Source of the DNA: Pelobates cultripes
Taxonomy: Eukaryota > Chordata > Amphibia > Anura > Pelobatidae
NCBI GenBank assembly: GCA_933207985.1
Contig: OW240921.1
Span: forward strand, 21,590,626-21,654,625
Length of the DNA: 64,000 bases
Direction of reading: 5' to 3'
Position 1 is the stretch's first letter, and every line of letters begins with the position of its first letter. Both the position numbers and the translations under genes were made by a program. A model generated the notes under the pieces. The model saw only the letters and a list, made by a program, of their open reading frames with translations, did not search any database and was not told the origin of the DNA. This document shows, one piece after another, positions 53,127 to 63,706 of this stretch.

Positions 53127-53335
53127 AATGTATTTATTATTATTATGTATTTATTATTATTATGTATTTATTATTATTATTATGTATTTATTATTTATTA
53201 TGTATTTATTTTATTATTATTTATTATGTATTTATTATTATTTATTATGTATTTATTATTATTATTTATTATTATGTATTTATTATTATTATTTATTATT
53301 ATGTATTTTTTATTATTATTATTATAATTTTTTAG
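53127..53335. repeat. (TTA)n-type microsatellite
   Basis: Compound ttattattatgtattta repeat of about 205 bp inside the hAT element. Tyr/Leu-rich frames across it are by-products. Confidence 0.95.
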
Positions 53336-53384
53336 TAAAACATTAATAGTGCCATTTACCTGCCTCCCCCAATACAAAATCCTT

Positions 53385-54420
53385 GCAAACACACACATCA
53401 CCCTCACCCAGCACCCTAACATTGACACAGCACCCCAACACACACACACAGCACCCTAACACCAGCACCCTAACATTGACACAGCACCCTAACACACACA
53501 CAGCACCCTAGCACACACAGCACCCTAACATTGACACAGCACCCCAACACACACACAGCACCCCAACACACACACAGCACCCTAACACCAGCACCCTAAC
53601 ATTGACACAGCACCCTAACACACACACAGCACCGTAGCACTCACACAGCACCCTAACACACACACAGAACCCTAACACACACACAGCAACGTAGCACTCA
53701 CACAGCACCCTAACACTCACACAGCACCCTAACACCAGCACCCTAACATTAACACAGCACCCTAACACACACACACACAGTACCCCAACACACACACACA
53801 CAGCACCCCAACACACACACACACAGCACCCCAACACACACACAGCACCCCAACACCAGTACCCTAACACCAGCACCCTAACATTGACACATCGCCCTAA
53901 CACACACACAGCACCCTAACACACACACACAGCACCCTAACACACACACACACACACAGCACCCTAACACACACACACACACAGCACCCTAACACACACA
54001 CAGCACCCTAACACTCACACAGCACCCTAACACACACACAGCACCCTAACACATACAGCAACCTAGCACTCACACACACAGCACCCCAACACACACACAG
54101 CACCCCAACACACACACAGCACCCCAACACACATCACCCTCAAATACACAGAACCCTCGCTCAGTGCCCTAACACACAGCACCCTCACACACACATACTG
54201 CACCCCCCCACACACACCACCCTCCCACACACACTATACTCCTCACAAATGCACACTACACCCCTCACACACACAGCACCCCCAAACACACTGCACCACT
54301 CACACACTCACTAGATCTCCTATACGCACTCCTGAGTCCTTCAAACACACACTAGATCCCCTACACACAGACGCTGCACCACTTACACACACACTACATT
54401 TCTGACATACACACTCAGGA
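53385..54420. repeat. cagcaccctaacacacaca tandem array
   Basis: About 1 kb of variable 15-25 bp units (cagcacc + c/t taaca + (CA)n), regular to ~54,130 and degenerate after. It lies in the hAT element. The Cys/Val-rich minus-strand frame over it is a by-product. Confidence 0.93.
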
Positions 54421-55985
54421 TCCCCTATGAACACACTAGATACCCTTTAAGCAAAGTGAGTATTAAAATACAGTGAGTATTCCATTTATGGAAACCCCTG
54501 AGACAAGTTTCAAGCAAACACAATGCAAGCATGTTATTAAATTTGCTTGCGCTGTGCAGATCAAATACAGGGCCCTTTTCTCATGCCCTGGAAGAGCATT
54601 GAACCAACATGCTCACTTTGAGATGGGGCGTGCTTGTCATTGGGGATGACAAAACACACCCTATCTGGCCCCGCCCCCTTTTCAGTGGGCCGCTGTAATT
54701 AAAAATGCCCGGGCCGAATTTTTTTCCCCAGTCCGGCCCTGCTCTATCCTATTTCTCCTTGATCTTTCTTCTGCCTTTGACACTGTTGATCATTAACAGC
54801 TTCATCTCCTTCTCCGTAATCTCGGTCTATGGGATACTGCTCTCTCCTGGTGCTCCTCCTACCTCTCCCAACACTTATTCAGTGTTTCTTTCTCTGGCTC
54901 TGCCTCTTCTCCCCAACCCCTCTCTGTTGGCATTCCCCAAGGTTCTGTCCTTGGTCCCCTACTGTTCTCTATCTATACTGCCTCTCTTGGTAAACTCATC
55001 AGCTCCTTTGGCTTCCATTATCATTTCTATGCAGATGACACACATCTACCTACCCTCGCCTGATATCTCTCCGCCCATCTTGACTCTTGTCTCTGACTGC
55101 CTCGCCGCGACTTACAACTCGATGGCAACTCATTTCCTTAAACTCAACCTGTCTAAAACAGAACTTCTGGTCTTTCCTCCCTCAAGTGTTGCTACTCCCG
55201 TGTCTGTCTCCCTCCTAGTCAACGGCGCCACCATCACCTCTACCTCGCAGGCTCGCTGCCTTGTTGTTTTCTTTGACTCTGACCTCTCCTTCATGCCTCA
55301 TGTTCAGTCTATTGCCTAATCCTGCAGCTTCCATCTCAAAAACATTGTGTGCATCCGACCCTACTTAACGCCAGATGCGACTAAGGTGCTGCTCCATTCC
55401 ACTGTCCTTTCTTGCCTTGACTACTGTAATCCGCTTCTCAGTGGTCTTACGTGCTCCCAACTTGTGCCGTTACAGTCCATAATGAATGCTGAGGCGAGGC
55501 TCATCTTCCTGTCCGCCCACACCTCCCACGCCTCACCCTTCTGTCAGTCCCTACGTTAGCTTCCTGTAAGATATAGGGCTCAATTTGAAATTCTGCTTCT
55601 TGCTTTCAAATCTCTACATAATGCTGCTCCCACCTATCTATCCTACCTAAAACACCAATATGTCCCATCGAGGCCCCTGCGCTCTGCCAAAGAACTACGT
55701 CTATCCTCTCCTGCCCTGCCCCATGACTCCTCTCCTGCAACTGTAAAAAATAACCTATTAAGTTCTCAGTGATTCATTTTCTAGCAACCTATTTCATTAC
55801 CCCTACTAATACCCTTTGTGTCACAATACCCCACTCCTTCTAGCATGTAAGCTCATTGAGCAGGGCCCTCAATCCCTCTGTTCCTGTGCATCCATTTGTC
55901 TGGTTACAATTACGTGTCTGTTAGTCCACACATTGTACAGCGCTACTGAATTTGCTGGCGCTATATAAATAAGAAAATAATAATA

Positions 55986-56843
55986 AGCTAGAGAACATCT
56001 GCCTCCTGTTGAATTTCCCCCACAATGGGCTCCCCAACCAACTCGACTCACATCGTACTCTATAATCAAATCTGGGAGTGAAGTGAAAATAGCTTTCCCA
56101 TTCAATGTTTGTACATGATCAAGCTGCTAGAATAGTTCTAGTCTCGTATCTGGTGTAAGAGACATCTCGTCTGAGTTACAAATAACAAAGACCATTGTGT
56201 AAATGCCTTTTAATCTTTGAAGGGCCTGGAAAATTGCTTGAATTGAAGCTGAAAATAAGCCTACAATCCGCGCCAGAGATCTGATGGAAATACGTTTATT
56301 GTTAAAAAACTGATCTGATCGCTTTATGGATTGTTTTCAATGTCTTCAATGGAAGGCTGAGAGCAGTCAACTTGGAATTTACTTATAAAAAGATTTGGTG
56401 TCCATTGAGAATGAAGGTGGAGAGATTCTAAACTCTGTGACATAATGAGAATGTGGTCCAAATAGATAATCATTCTCACTTCCCTGCTTCATAGAAGGGA
56501 TACTACTGGCTTGGGCAGCTTGGTAAAACGCCAAGGTACAGAGGATAAACCAAAAGGTAAAGATTTGAATGGACATTTCTTTTCTTTCCATATAAATTAA
56601 AGATGACTGTGACTACAATGGGGAATAGGTACTGTAGGGTATGCATACTTCAGATCTATTATTATCAACCAATCGTTGATTATTAAAAGGTTTTCTCAGG
56701 TAATTAAGTCCCTACATTTTTAAATGATGGTATCTGACAAAATAGTTTAAATATTTTAAGATTTAGGACTGGTCTGTGACCAGCATGTTTCTTTTTTACC
56801 AGGAATAAATTGTTTTAAAAAACCTGGACTGTGCATATAAACC
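55986..56843 (-). pseudogene. DIRS reverse transcriptase and RNase H start
   Basis: Minus strand. From 56,843 down: a decayed VDxx-D block; then MERKEMSIQIFTFWFILCTL, a shifted version of FxLPFGLSSAP; IIYLDHILIMSQ at about 56,445-56,480, where the second catalytic Asp of YLDD is His; then GKAIFTSLPDLIIEYDVSR and GWGAHCGGNSTGG (about 55,995-56,100), the start of the DIRS RNase H. It stops at the LINE insertion. Confidence 0.8.
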
Positions 56844-57325
56844 TTAAAGGACCACTATAGTGCCAGGAAAACATACTCGTTTTCCTGGCACTATAGTGCC
56901 CTGAGGGCGCCCCGCCGGGCTCTGAGGAGAGGAAGAGGTTAAAATCGTACCTTTCTCCAGCGCAGGGCGGGGAGCTCTCCTCCTCCATAGCGATGTCATC
57001 GGCTGAATGCGCAGGCGCGGCAGGAGCCGCGCGCGCATTCAGCCAGTTCAATGAGACACTAGAGGCTGGATTAACCATATTATAAACATAGCAGTTTCTC
57101 TGAAACTGCTATTTTTATTTAAAAAAAGGGTTAACCCTAGCTGGACCAGGCACCCAGACCAGTTCAATGAGACAGCCACTAGAGGCTGGGTTAACCATAT
57201 TATAAACATAGCAGTTTCTCTGAAACTGCTATTTTTATTTAAAAAAAAGGGTTAACCCTACCTGGACCAGGCACAGAGCACTTCATTAAGCTGAAGTAGT
57301 CTGGGTGCCTATAGTGGTCCTTTAA
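56844..57325. mobile_element. TTAA-type MITE with internal duplication
   Basis: TTAAAGGACCACTATAG (56,844-56,860) and its complement at 57,309-57,325 form perfect 17-bp ends including the TTAA target. Close relative of 62,923-63,309. A 116-bp internal segment (cagttcaatgagaca ... caccaggcac-type) is present twice in tandem, 57,044-57,159 and 57,160-57,277. It lies in the DIRS element between gag and RT. Confidence 0.9.
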
Positions 57326-57779
57326 TCATGGCATTTAAAAAAAAAAAATCTTTATTTTAGTCATGCATGTTGTACATCAGAGGCTATAGTATACAATTTA
57401 CATGAGGCAGAAAGGTATCCTTACAAACTGCACTTTTTCTTTTTTGGTATATCTATCAAGTGTGATATCCTAGAATTCAATTGGTATAACACAAACAAAT
57501 AAATCATATAACATAAGAATTAACTTTGGTGACTTCATAGACTGAGTTTTATATGGAATATGTGAGGTCGAAATTGGAACCTAAATGGTGAGTGGTATAT
57601 ATTAGATACCGGTCTGAAATTGTTCTATCTTAGCACATATTTTTTGATGTACTAGAGCTTAATCTTAAATGTAGAATTGTATTGGAAAAGGTATAGCTCT
57701 TTGAATGAAATTTGGGATGAAATCTATTTTGTATTCCAAAATTGTGTCTAATATTCAAGCGTCATTTTTAATCTTATTT
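57326..57779. other. unassigned stretch within the DIRS element
   Basis: AT-rich, starting with a run of 12 A. It separates DIRS gag from RT and may be another insertion or decayed linker. Confidence 0.3.
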
Positions 57780-58914
57780 GAAAACTGTCGTATTCACCAG
57801 ATGAAGATTTGAAGCGAGATACCTTCTTAAAACCTTAGGGCTAAAAACTTTTTTGAGACATGACTGTGCTTTATCAAGTGAGGAAAAATATTACCATATT
57901 TGCTTATGTCTTTTTTTTGTCAAAGAATCTCCATATAGGAGACCTTCTGCAGCTGGGGCAGGTTCTGAAGCTAAATAAGTTAATTTCAGGTCAATCTTTA
58001 TGTCAAAGCCACATTAGCATATCCCAGAAAACATACAATATATTTTTTATATACTAAAGATTTTTGCCAGAGGACTAAAGATGTCCTTCAGTTTGTCTTG
58101 GCAGTACTTTAAAGACCATTCAAGTCCTTTATTAGGGTTCCTCCCTCTTGTTAAAAATGTAATTATACTATGATCCAAACTAGGGATCTGTGCAACTTTT
58201 ATCGATAAAGTCGGTATAGGGCATTCAACCCTCAATTCTTTCCTGGCTGCCTGGTCAAGGGATTTAGTCAACCAAAATTCTAAATATTTGGCTACATGAG
58301 CTATAGGAGCCCATTCACCTAAACAAGGATGTTTAATATGATCTGGATTGAATAAAGGTTTTTCATTAACATCCAAAATAATGATCTCGTCATAGGATTT
58401 AGATATAACCTCAAATGCCTCAGAGCATAATGAGTAATTTGAGGCAGAATCAGATTCTTCATCTTCTAAAGCAGAAAGTAAATAATCAGAGGAGGTTCGA
58501 AAGGGGTCAGGTTTACTACCTACTATTGACCTTCTGAGCCCGATTGTCTTCATTTTTGAGTGTTTTTTTGCACTCTTTCATTTTGCATGAGATATGCATT
58601 TCATTATGATGTTGGTCTTTCCCTCATTTATGATTTATTTTTTTACAATAAGGGGAATTCAAAGGACCGTCAAAGCAATGTTGGTGTTTCTGGTTGACCT
58701 TCCCAGACCTCCTGAATCCCTGAGTTAATATTCCTTCGGACTCTACAGATGACCACAGTTGGTCTGAAAGGGTGTTAACCACTTGAGACTTTTGACCAGG
58801 TTTTTTTTTAGAAAGGTTTACAGCCTTAGTCATACATTTAGCAATTGTATCCTTCGTAGATGACATTGCAGAGGGAATTGCAGTGGAAACAGATTTATTT
58901 ACTGATAAATCCAA
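57780..58914 (-). pseudogene. DIRS gag-like ORF1, broken
   Basis: Two open stretches on the minus strand. 58,624-58,914 carries KSVSTAIPSAM and ends in a C-x8-C-x4-H pattern (CFDGPLNSPYCKKINH). 58,047-58,553 holds DEIIILDVNEKPLFNPDHIK and GEWAPIAHVAKYLEFW, which I recognise from amphibian and fish DIRS gag. Further homologous but stop-ridden sequence runs to about 57,780 (CFLGYANVAL; KVFSPKVLRR). The start of the element is probably near 59,000. Confidence 0.7.
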
Positions 58915-59147
58915 AATGTTTTGTAAAGTATCCTCAGTGAGGATTTCACACTCATTAGAATCATCAGGTATTGGTAATTGAAAAGTTATTTTAAAGTTAT
59001 TTTGAAGTTAATACATTTTTTTTTTTAAAGTTGCATTATTATGACATCATTCATTTACATGGTACCCATTTCCATGTGTATAGTACTAAATAATTAGTTG
59101 TAAAAACCAAAGCGTTTAAAAAAACAAATCTTTTTAAACATATATAC

Positions 59148-60390
59148 AGTGAGGGAAAAAAGTATTTGATCCCCTGCTGATTTTGAACGTATGCCCACTG
59201 AGAAAGAAATGATCAGTCTATACTTTTAATGGTAGGTGTATTTTAACAGTGAGAGACAGAATAACAAAAAAAAAAATCCAGAAAAACGCACGTCAAAAAC
59301 GTTATAAATTGATTTGCATGTCAATGAGTGAAATAAGTATTTGACCCTTTCGACTTAGTACTTGGTGGAAAAACCCTTGTTGGCAATAACAGAGGTCAGA
59401 CGTTTCTTGTATTTGGCCACCAGGTTTGCACACATCTCAGGAGGGATTTTCTCCCACTTCTCTTTGCAGATCCTCTCCAAGTCATTAAGGTTTAGAGGCT
59501 GACGTTTGGCAACTCGAACCTTCAGCTCCCTCCACAGATTTTCTGTGAGATTAAGGTCTGGAGACTGACTAGGCCACTCCAGGACCTTAATGGCCTTCTT
59601 CGTGAGCCACTCCTTTGTTGCCTTGGCTGTGTATTTTGGGTCATTGTCATGCTGGAAAACCCATCAACGACCCATTTTCAATGCTCTGGCTGAGGGAAGG
59701 AGGTTCTCACCCAAGATTTGACGGTACATGACCCCGTCTATCGTCCCTTTGATGTGGTGCAGTTGTCCTGTTCCCTTAGCAGGAAAACACCTCCAAATCA
59801 TAATGATTCCACCTCCATGTTTGACAGTGGTGATGGTGTTCTTGGGGTCATAGGCAGCATTCCTCCTCCAAACACGGCGAGTTGAGCTGATGCCAAAGAC
59901 CTCGATTTTGGTCTCATCTGACTACAACACGTTCACCCAGTTCTCCTCTGAATCATTCAGATGTTCATTGGCAAACTTCAGATGGGCCTGTACATGTGCT
60001 TTCTTAAACAGGGGGACTTTGCAGGCAATGCAGGATTTCAGCCCTTCACGGCATAGCGTATTACCAATTTTTTTCTTGGTGGCTATGGTCCCAGCTGCAT
60101 TGAGATCATTAACAAGATCTTCCCATCTAGTTCTGGGCTGATTCCTCACCGTTCTCATGATCATTAAAACTCCACAAGGTGAGATTTTGCTTGGAGCACC
60201 AGACCAAGGGAGACTGACAATTATTTTGTGTTTCTTCCATTTGCGAATAATCGCACCAACTGTTGTCACCTTCTCACCAAGCTGCTTGGCAACGGTCTTG
60301 TAGCCCATTCCAGCCTTGCGTAGGTCTACAATCTTGTCCCTGACATCCTTGGACAGCTCTTTGGTCTTGGCCATGGTGGAGATTTTTAAG
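59148..60390 (-). mobile_element. Tc1/mariner element, truncated at its transposase 5' end
   Basis: The left end has the cagtgaggg(A)6gtatttgatcc terminal repeat preceded by TA, followed by the inner aaataagtatttgaccc repeat. The transposase lies on the minus strand. Just upstream of its start codon (about 60,390) homology stops and the matching right terminal repeat is absent, so the element lost its other end. Confidence 0.85.
59355..60374 (-). pseudogene. Tc1-type transposase with two nonsense codons
   Basis: A 340-codon frame (1,020 nt, the usual Tc1 length) from ATG at 60,374 to TAA at 59,355. The N-terminus [16 protein letters not shown] and the paired helix-turn-helix region are clear. 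In-frame stops occur at codon 151 (59,924, TAG in place of the Trp before SDET) and codon 237 (59,666, TGA in place of an Arg or similar). The catalytic DD34E residues appear kept: Asp of SDET, Asp in HDNDPKY and Glu in NLTENLW. No net frameshift. Confidence 0.9.
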
Positions 60391-60429
60391 AAAGCATTTC
60401 TTAAATCTCTGATAAAATACTAATGGAAA

Positions 60430-61130
60430 AACTAGTTTGTATATTATATAAAGGAGGACTGTGCCTATTTATATATAAGAAAATCAAATTGATGTTATTA
60501 TTGAGGGTATTAACCTTGTATTATCTAATAAATATTTTTGGTATGGAGACTCTGTTTTTCTTCAAAAACAAAGTACAGCAATGGAGACCAGGTTCCCCCC
60601 TAAGTTATGCAAATTTATTTATGGCACACTGGCAAAACTCCATATGGCGTGTACATGCATGGAAAAAGAACCTGGCCTCCTATTTTCGCTATATCGATGA
60701 TCTCTATTTTATCTGGGAGGGTACTGAGGAAAATTCTAAAATTGTTTTAGATTTTCAGTAATAGTAATGACAGAGGAATCATTTTAACTCTAGACTATAG
60801 TAAACACAGTATTAACTTTTTAGACATTTTATAAAAGAATTGCAGATACACACAACATTTTTTTTTTTTAAAGTCCATACTAATGCTTTTATAGACCATT
60901 TAAGCTGCCACTATCCACCACGGTTAAACAGAATAACCGAGAGTCAAATTTATTGCAAAAAAAGAGTTTTCCAATAAAGATTTTATAACTTGTCAGTCAA
61001 AAAATGTAATCTACGTATTGGAGTGCCCCTGCGATTACCAATACGTGGGAATGACTACAAGGAACTTGCAAGTAAGAATTAGCGAACACTGCCAAAACAT
61101 CATAAAAGGTTTAAAAAATGATTCTGTTTC
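60430..61130 (+). pseudogene. Penelope-like element: RT active site and GIY-YIG endonuclease
   Basis: 60,590-60,760 encodes PLSYANLFMAHW and then YFRYIDDLYFIWEG, the Penelope-type RT B and C motifs with the YxDD box. The frame breaks, but LDYSKHSINFLDI-like sequence follows. About 60,990-61,115 reads NVIYVLECPCDYQYVGMTTR, then RISEH, the GIY-YIG endonuclease of Penelope-like elements. The thumb region between them is shortened. Unrelated GC-rich sequence follows at 61,170. Confidence 0.8.
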
Positions 61131-61560
61131 ATGCCAGAGCGGCACTATTGGGATACAATAAACAAAACCTGTCAGGGTGCCTGCCGCTCAGCCTTCCAGG
61201 CTCTCCAGGGAGTGTTCCGGTTGGGGTCACGGCTCTGTGCCCACAAAGGAGCCCTGGTCGATGCGCACCCAGGGTGCAGGGGGGTTCCCTGGCCAGTGGG
61301 AGGATGATGAGGCTCACCATACCTAATTCCAAAAATGCAGTGGGGCGGGGGAGGCGGAACGGCTGTAAACTCCATTGAGAAGTGAAACAGCACAACAGCT
61401 TAATTGTTATGTTTTATTTTCTAAGATTTCTTGTTACCTGTTTTCTTTTATTTTCACCTTTTATTGTGTTTATTTTTACGATAACGATGTAAAACTGACA
61501 GATTGAAACCAGGCCACACATAAATGTATGCCATGATATATGCCTGAACGCTATTTATTT
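61131..61560. other. GC-rich unassigned stretch
   Basis: 61,170-61,370 is GC-rich and open on both strands in several frames, but no domain is recognisable. It may be part of an LTR or LINE UTR. Confidence 0.3.
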
Positions 61561-62110
61561 TCCTATCTGTTTCTAACCTATTTACAGCCGAAATGTGATG
61601 TGGCTTTTGCACCAGTTATCCTATATACCTTAATGGCGGTCAAAACATCTATAGCCAGAAACTGGAAGTCCCCTATGGTGGATATCTGGTCTAAGATTCA
61701 CACACAAAGTATCATACAATGTAAAATGGAGCGTGCTGTTGCCAGGCGCTCCCCATTGTTAGGCCATCAATACAGTTTCTGAGATAAATGGATTAAAAAA
61801 ATTAATGATATAACAGCGATTTTCCTCTTTTTTTTTCTGGATCCCGAACAGCGATTTTGAGTATCTATTACTAACTGACAATATCCCTTTATATAGTACC
61901 TGACCATGTGGATACCCCTTGCCTTGAGCCCCTTCACAGTCATACATTTTTGTTTTATTATTATTATTTGGGAGAAGAAATCCACCTATGTCATTAATAA
62001 TATATATATATATTAATGCTCCCAAAACATCTGTCTTTGCTGATACAGATGCCTAAGCGAAATACGCAAAAATAAATACCAATTTCTGATGTTATAAAAA
62101 ACAAAACAAA
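61561..62110 (+). pseudogene. L1/Tx1-type LINE ORF2 C-terminal fragment
   Basis: ILYTLMAVKTSIARNWKSP at about 61,619-61,675 and the KMERAVARR stretch match the conserved tail of L1-type ORF2 (xxIARxWKSP...). An AT-rich 3' region ends in a (A)n-like caaaacaaaaaaag at about 62,100-62,117. Confidence 0.6.
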
Positions 62111-62117
62111 AAAAGAA

Positions 62118-62340
62118 GGATATGGGAATTGTTATAGACAACAAACTAAGCAACAATGTGCAATGTCAATCAGCAGTGGCTAAAGCCAGTAAGGTATTGT
62201 CATGCATAAAAAAGGTAATTTATTCTCGGGATGAGAATATCATTTTGCCTCTTTATAAATCACTGGTAAGACCACACATTGGATCTGCTGTGCAATTTGG
62301 GGCACCCGTTCTAAAGAAGGATATTATGGCACTAGGAAAG
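62118..62340 (+). pseudogene. CR1-type LINE ORF2 C-terminal part, segment 1
   Basis: Encodes GIVIDNKLSNNVQCQSAVAK and LPLYKSLVRPHIGSAVQFGA, ending in KKDIMALGK. This is the widely conserved end of CR1-like RT ORFs. It breaks off at the insertion of the L1-type 3' end. Confidence 0.85.
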
Positions 62341-62860
62341 ACTCCGGCTCCTTTTTAATCACTTATTCTTTCATGTTTCTTTTTTTAATTCGATTTGCAA
62401 AATTATTGATTTGATTTGGTTTAATATTAATATGATGCAAGACTTTGATGTTATTTTACAACATATATGAATTAAGTCTGTACTACTAAAAGTATTGTTG
62501 GATGCTTACTATATATTATAGCTCCCTCTCATCTCCCCTCCTCTCTTTTTCCCACTTCCTTCTCTTTTTCTTTCCCCCTAAACTATAGAATCACATGAGA
62601 AAATTTTCTCATTTCTAATTTTTTCTTTTCAATTAAAAAGTTAACTATTAACTACACAAGGAAAAACACAAACAAACAATATAATGAAGTAATGGTACTG
62701 CTGTTACTATAAACTAAGTTTTTTGTTTTGTTTGTACTCTTTTTAACATTTGTTGTATGTATCTTCATATACAATTTGTCTTGTATGTATTCAATATAAA
62801 GGTACTGCATATATTGATGTAAAAACATAAAACCTTTAATAAAAAATATTTGAAAAGAAA
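62341..62860 (+). mobile_element. L1-type LINE 3' end inserted in the CR1 LINE
   Basis: A 5'-truncated insertion: AT-rich 3' UTR with a cttctctttttctttccccc tract and a terminal aataaaaaatatttgaaaag. Flanks aggaaag (left) and agaaaaag (right) may be the target duplication. CR1 coding sequence resumes immediately afterwards with KVQRRATK. Confidence 0.65.
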
Positions 62861-62922
62861 AAGTACAGAGGCGTGCTACAAAAGTAATAAAAGTAAATGA
62901 ACATTTTAGCTATGAAGAAAGG
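62861..62922 (+). pseudogene. CR1-type LINE, segment 2
   Basis: VQRRATKVIKVNEHFSYEER, directly continuing segment 1, then cut by the MITE. Confidence 0.8.
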
Positions 62923-63309
62923 TTAAAGGACCACTATAGTGCCAGGAAAACATACTTGTTTTCCTGGCACTATAGTGCCCTGAGGGTGCCCCCACCCTCA
63001 GGGTCCCCCTCCCGCCAGGCTCTGGGGGGAGGAAGAGGTTAAACTTACCTCTTTCTCCAGCGCCGGGTGGGGAGCTCTCCGCCTCCTCTCCTCCTCTTCG
63101 GCTGAATGCGCATGCGCCGCAAGAGCTGTGCACGCATTCAGCCAGTCCATAGAAAAGCATTCACAATGCTTTCCTATGGACGCTGGTGTCTTCTGCTATG
63201 TTTATTTAAAAAAGGGTTAACCCTAGCTGGACCTGGCACCCAGCTGGACCTGGCACCCAGACCACTTCATTAAGCTGAAGTGGTCTGGGTGCCTATAGTG
63301 GTCCTTTAA
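62923..63309. mobile_element. TTAA-type MITE, 387 bp
   Basis: Perfect 17-bp ends TTAAAGGACCACTATAG (62,923-62,939) and complement (63,293-63,309), TTAA at both extremes. The first 60 bp form a further hairpin (ccaggaaaacatac / tgttttcctgg). Same family as 56,844-57,325. A 17-bp direct repeat (agctggacctggcaccc) occurs near 63,223-63,258. Confidence 0.92.
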
Positions 63310-63706
63310 CACATTTAAATCTGTATAGTTTAGAATAACAGAAACTCAGAGGGGATATGATAGCATTAAAAATATAATAAGGATGTGGAACTCACTGCCT
63401 GAAGAGGTGGTTTTATCAGAGTCTGTACAACTGGATAAATACTTGCAAAAACATAACATTCTGGGATATAATTTTTACTTTGTGGGGTAACAGCTTCTTG
63501 ATCGAAGGATAGATCTGACTGCCATTTTGGGGTCACAAAAGGAATGTTTTCATAGTTTGTTGCAAAATTAGAAAGCTATTCAAACTGTTTGGTTTTGTTT
63601 TTTGCCTTCCTTTGGATCAACAGCAATAACAAATGTGAGATAGGCTGAACTCGATGGATGGATGCATGTCTCTTTTCAGACTATGTTATTACGTAACTGC
63701 AAAAAA
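63310..63706 (+). mobile_element. CR1-type LINE, segment 3 and 3' UTR
   Basis: Resumes the ORF end (HLNLYSLE-type, then QRGDMIALKI-like sequence) and the 3' UTR phrases gatctgactgccattttggg and gataggctgaactcgatgg ... actatgttattacgtaact, which mark CR1-like 3' ends common in frogs. Together with 62,118-62,340 and 62,861-62,922 it is one LINE copy. Confidence 0.85.

Larger units (their letters stand above)
52703..54741. mobile_element. 2,039-bp non-autonomous hAT element
   Basis: Ends: CAGGCCCAGACTGGCC on the left and, in reverse complement, CAGGGCCGGACTGGGG on the right (12 of 16 match). It is flanked by an exact 8-bp target duplication CTCTATCC (52,695-52,702 and 54,742-54,749), the hAT signature. 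It has a GC-rich left part, then (TTA)n, then a long CA-rich tandem array; no transposase. Confidence 0.9.
52563..55985 (+). mobile_element. CR1/L2-type LINE inserted in DIRS and split by hAT
   Basis: 5'-truncated LINE of the same family as 35,100-37,497: 52,563-52,702 plus 54,742-55,985. The RT retains an intact YADD-type active site ([11 protein letters not shown], about 55,022-55,054) and [11 protein letters not shown]. The part at 54,950-55,320 has few stops, so this copy is younger than the first. It ends ttgctggcgctatataaata + (TAA)n. Insertion lies inside the DIRS RNase H. Confidence 0.85.

Noticed and set aside
53508..53909. 133-codon Cys/Val/Leu-rich minus-strand frame
   Set aside because: Translation of the cagcaccctaacacacac array in the hAT element.
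56815..57078. Open frames at 56,815-57,078 and 62,906-63,160 with shared peptide sequence
   Set aside because: Both are inside copies of the same MITE. Similarity reflects the transposon, not a gene family.
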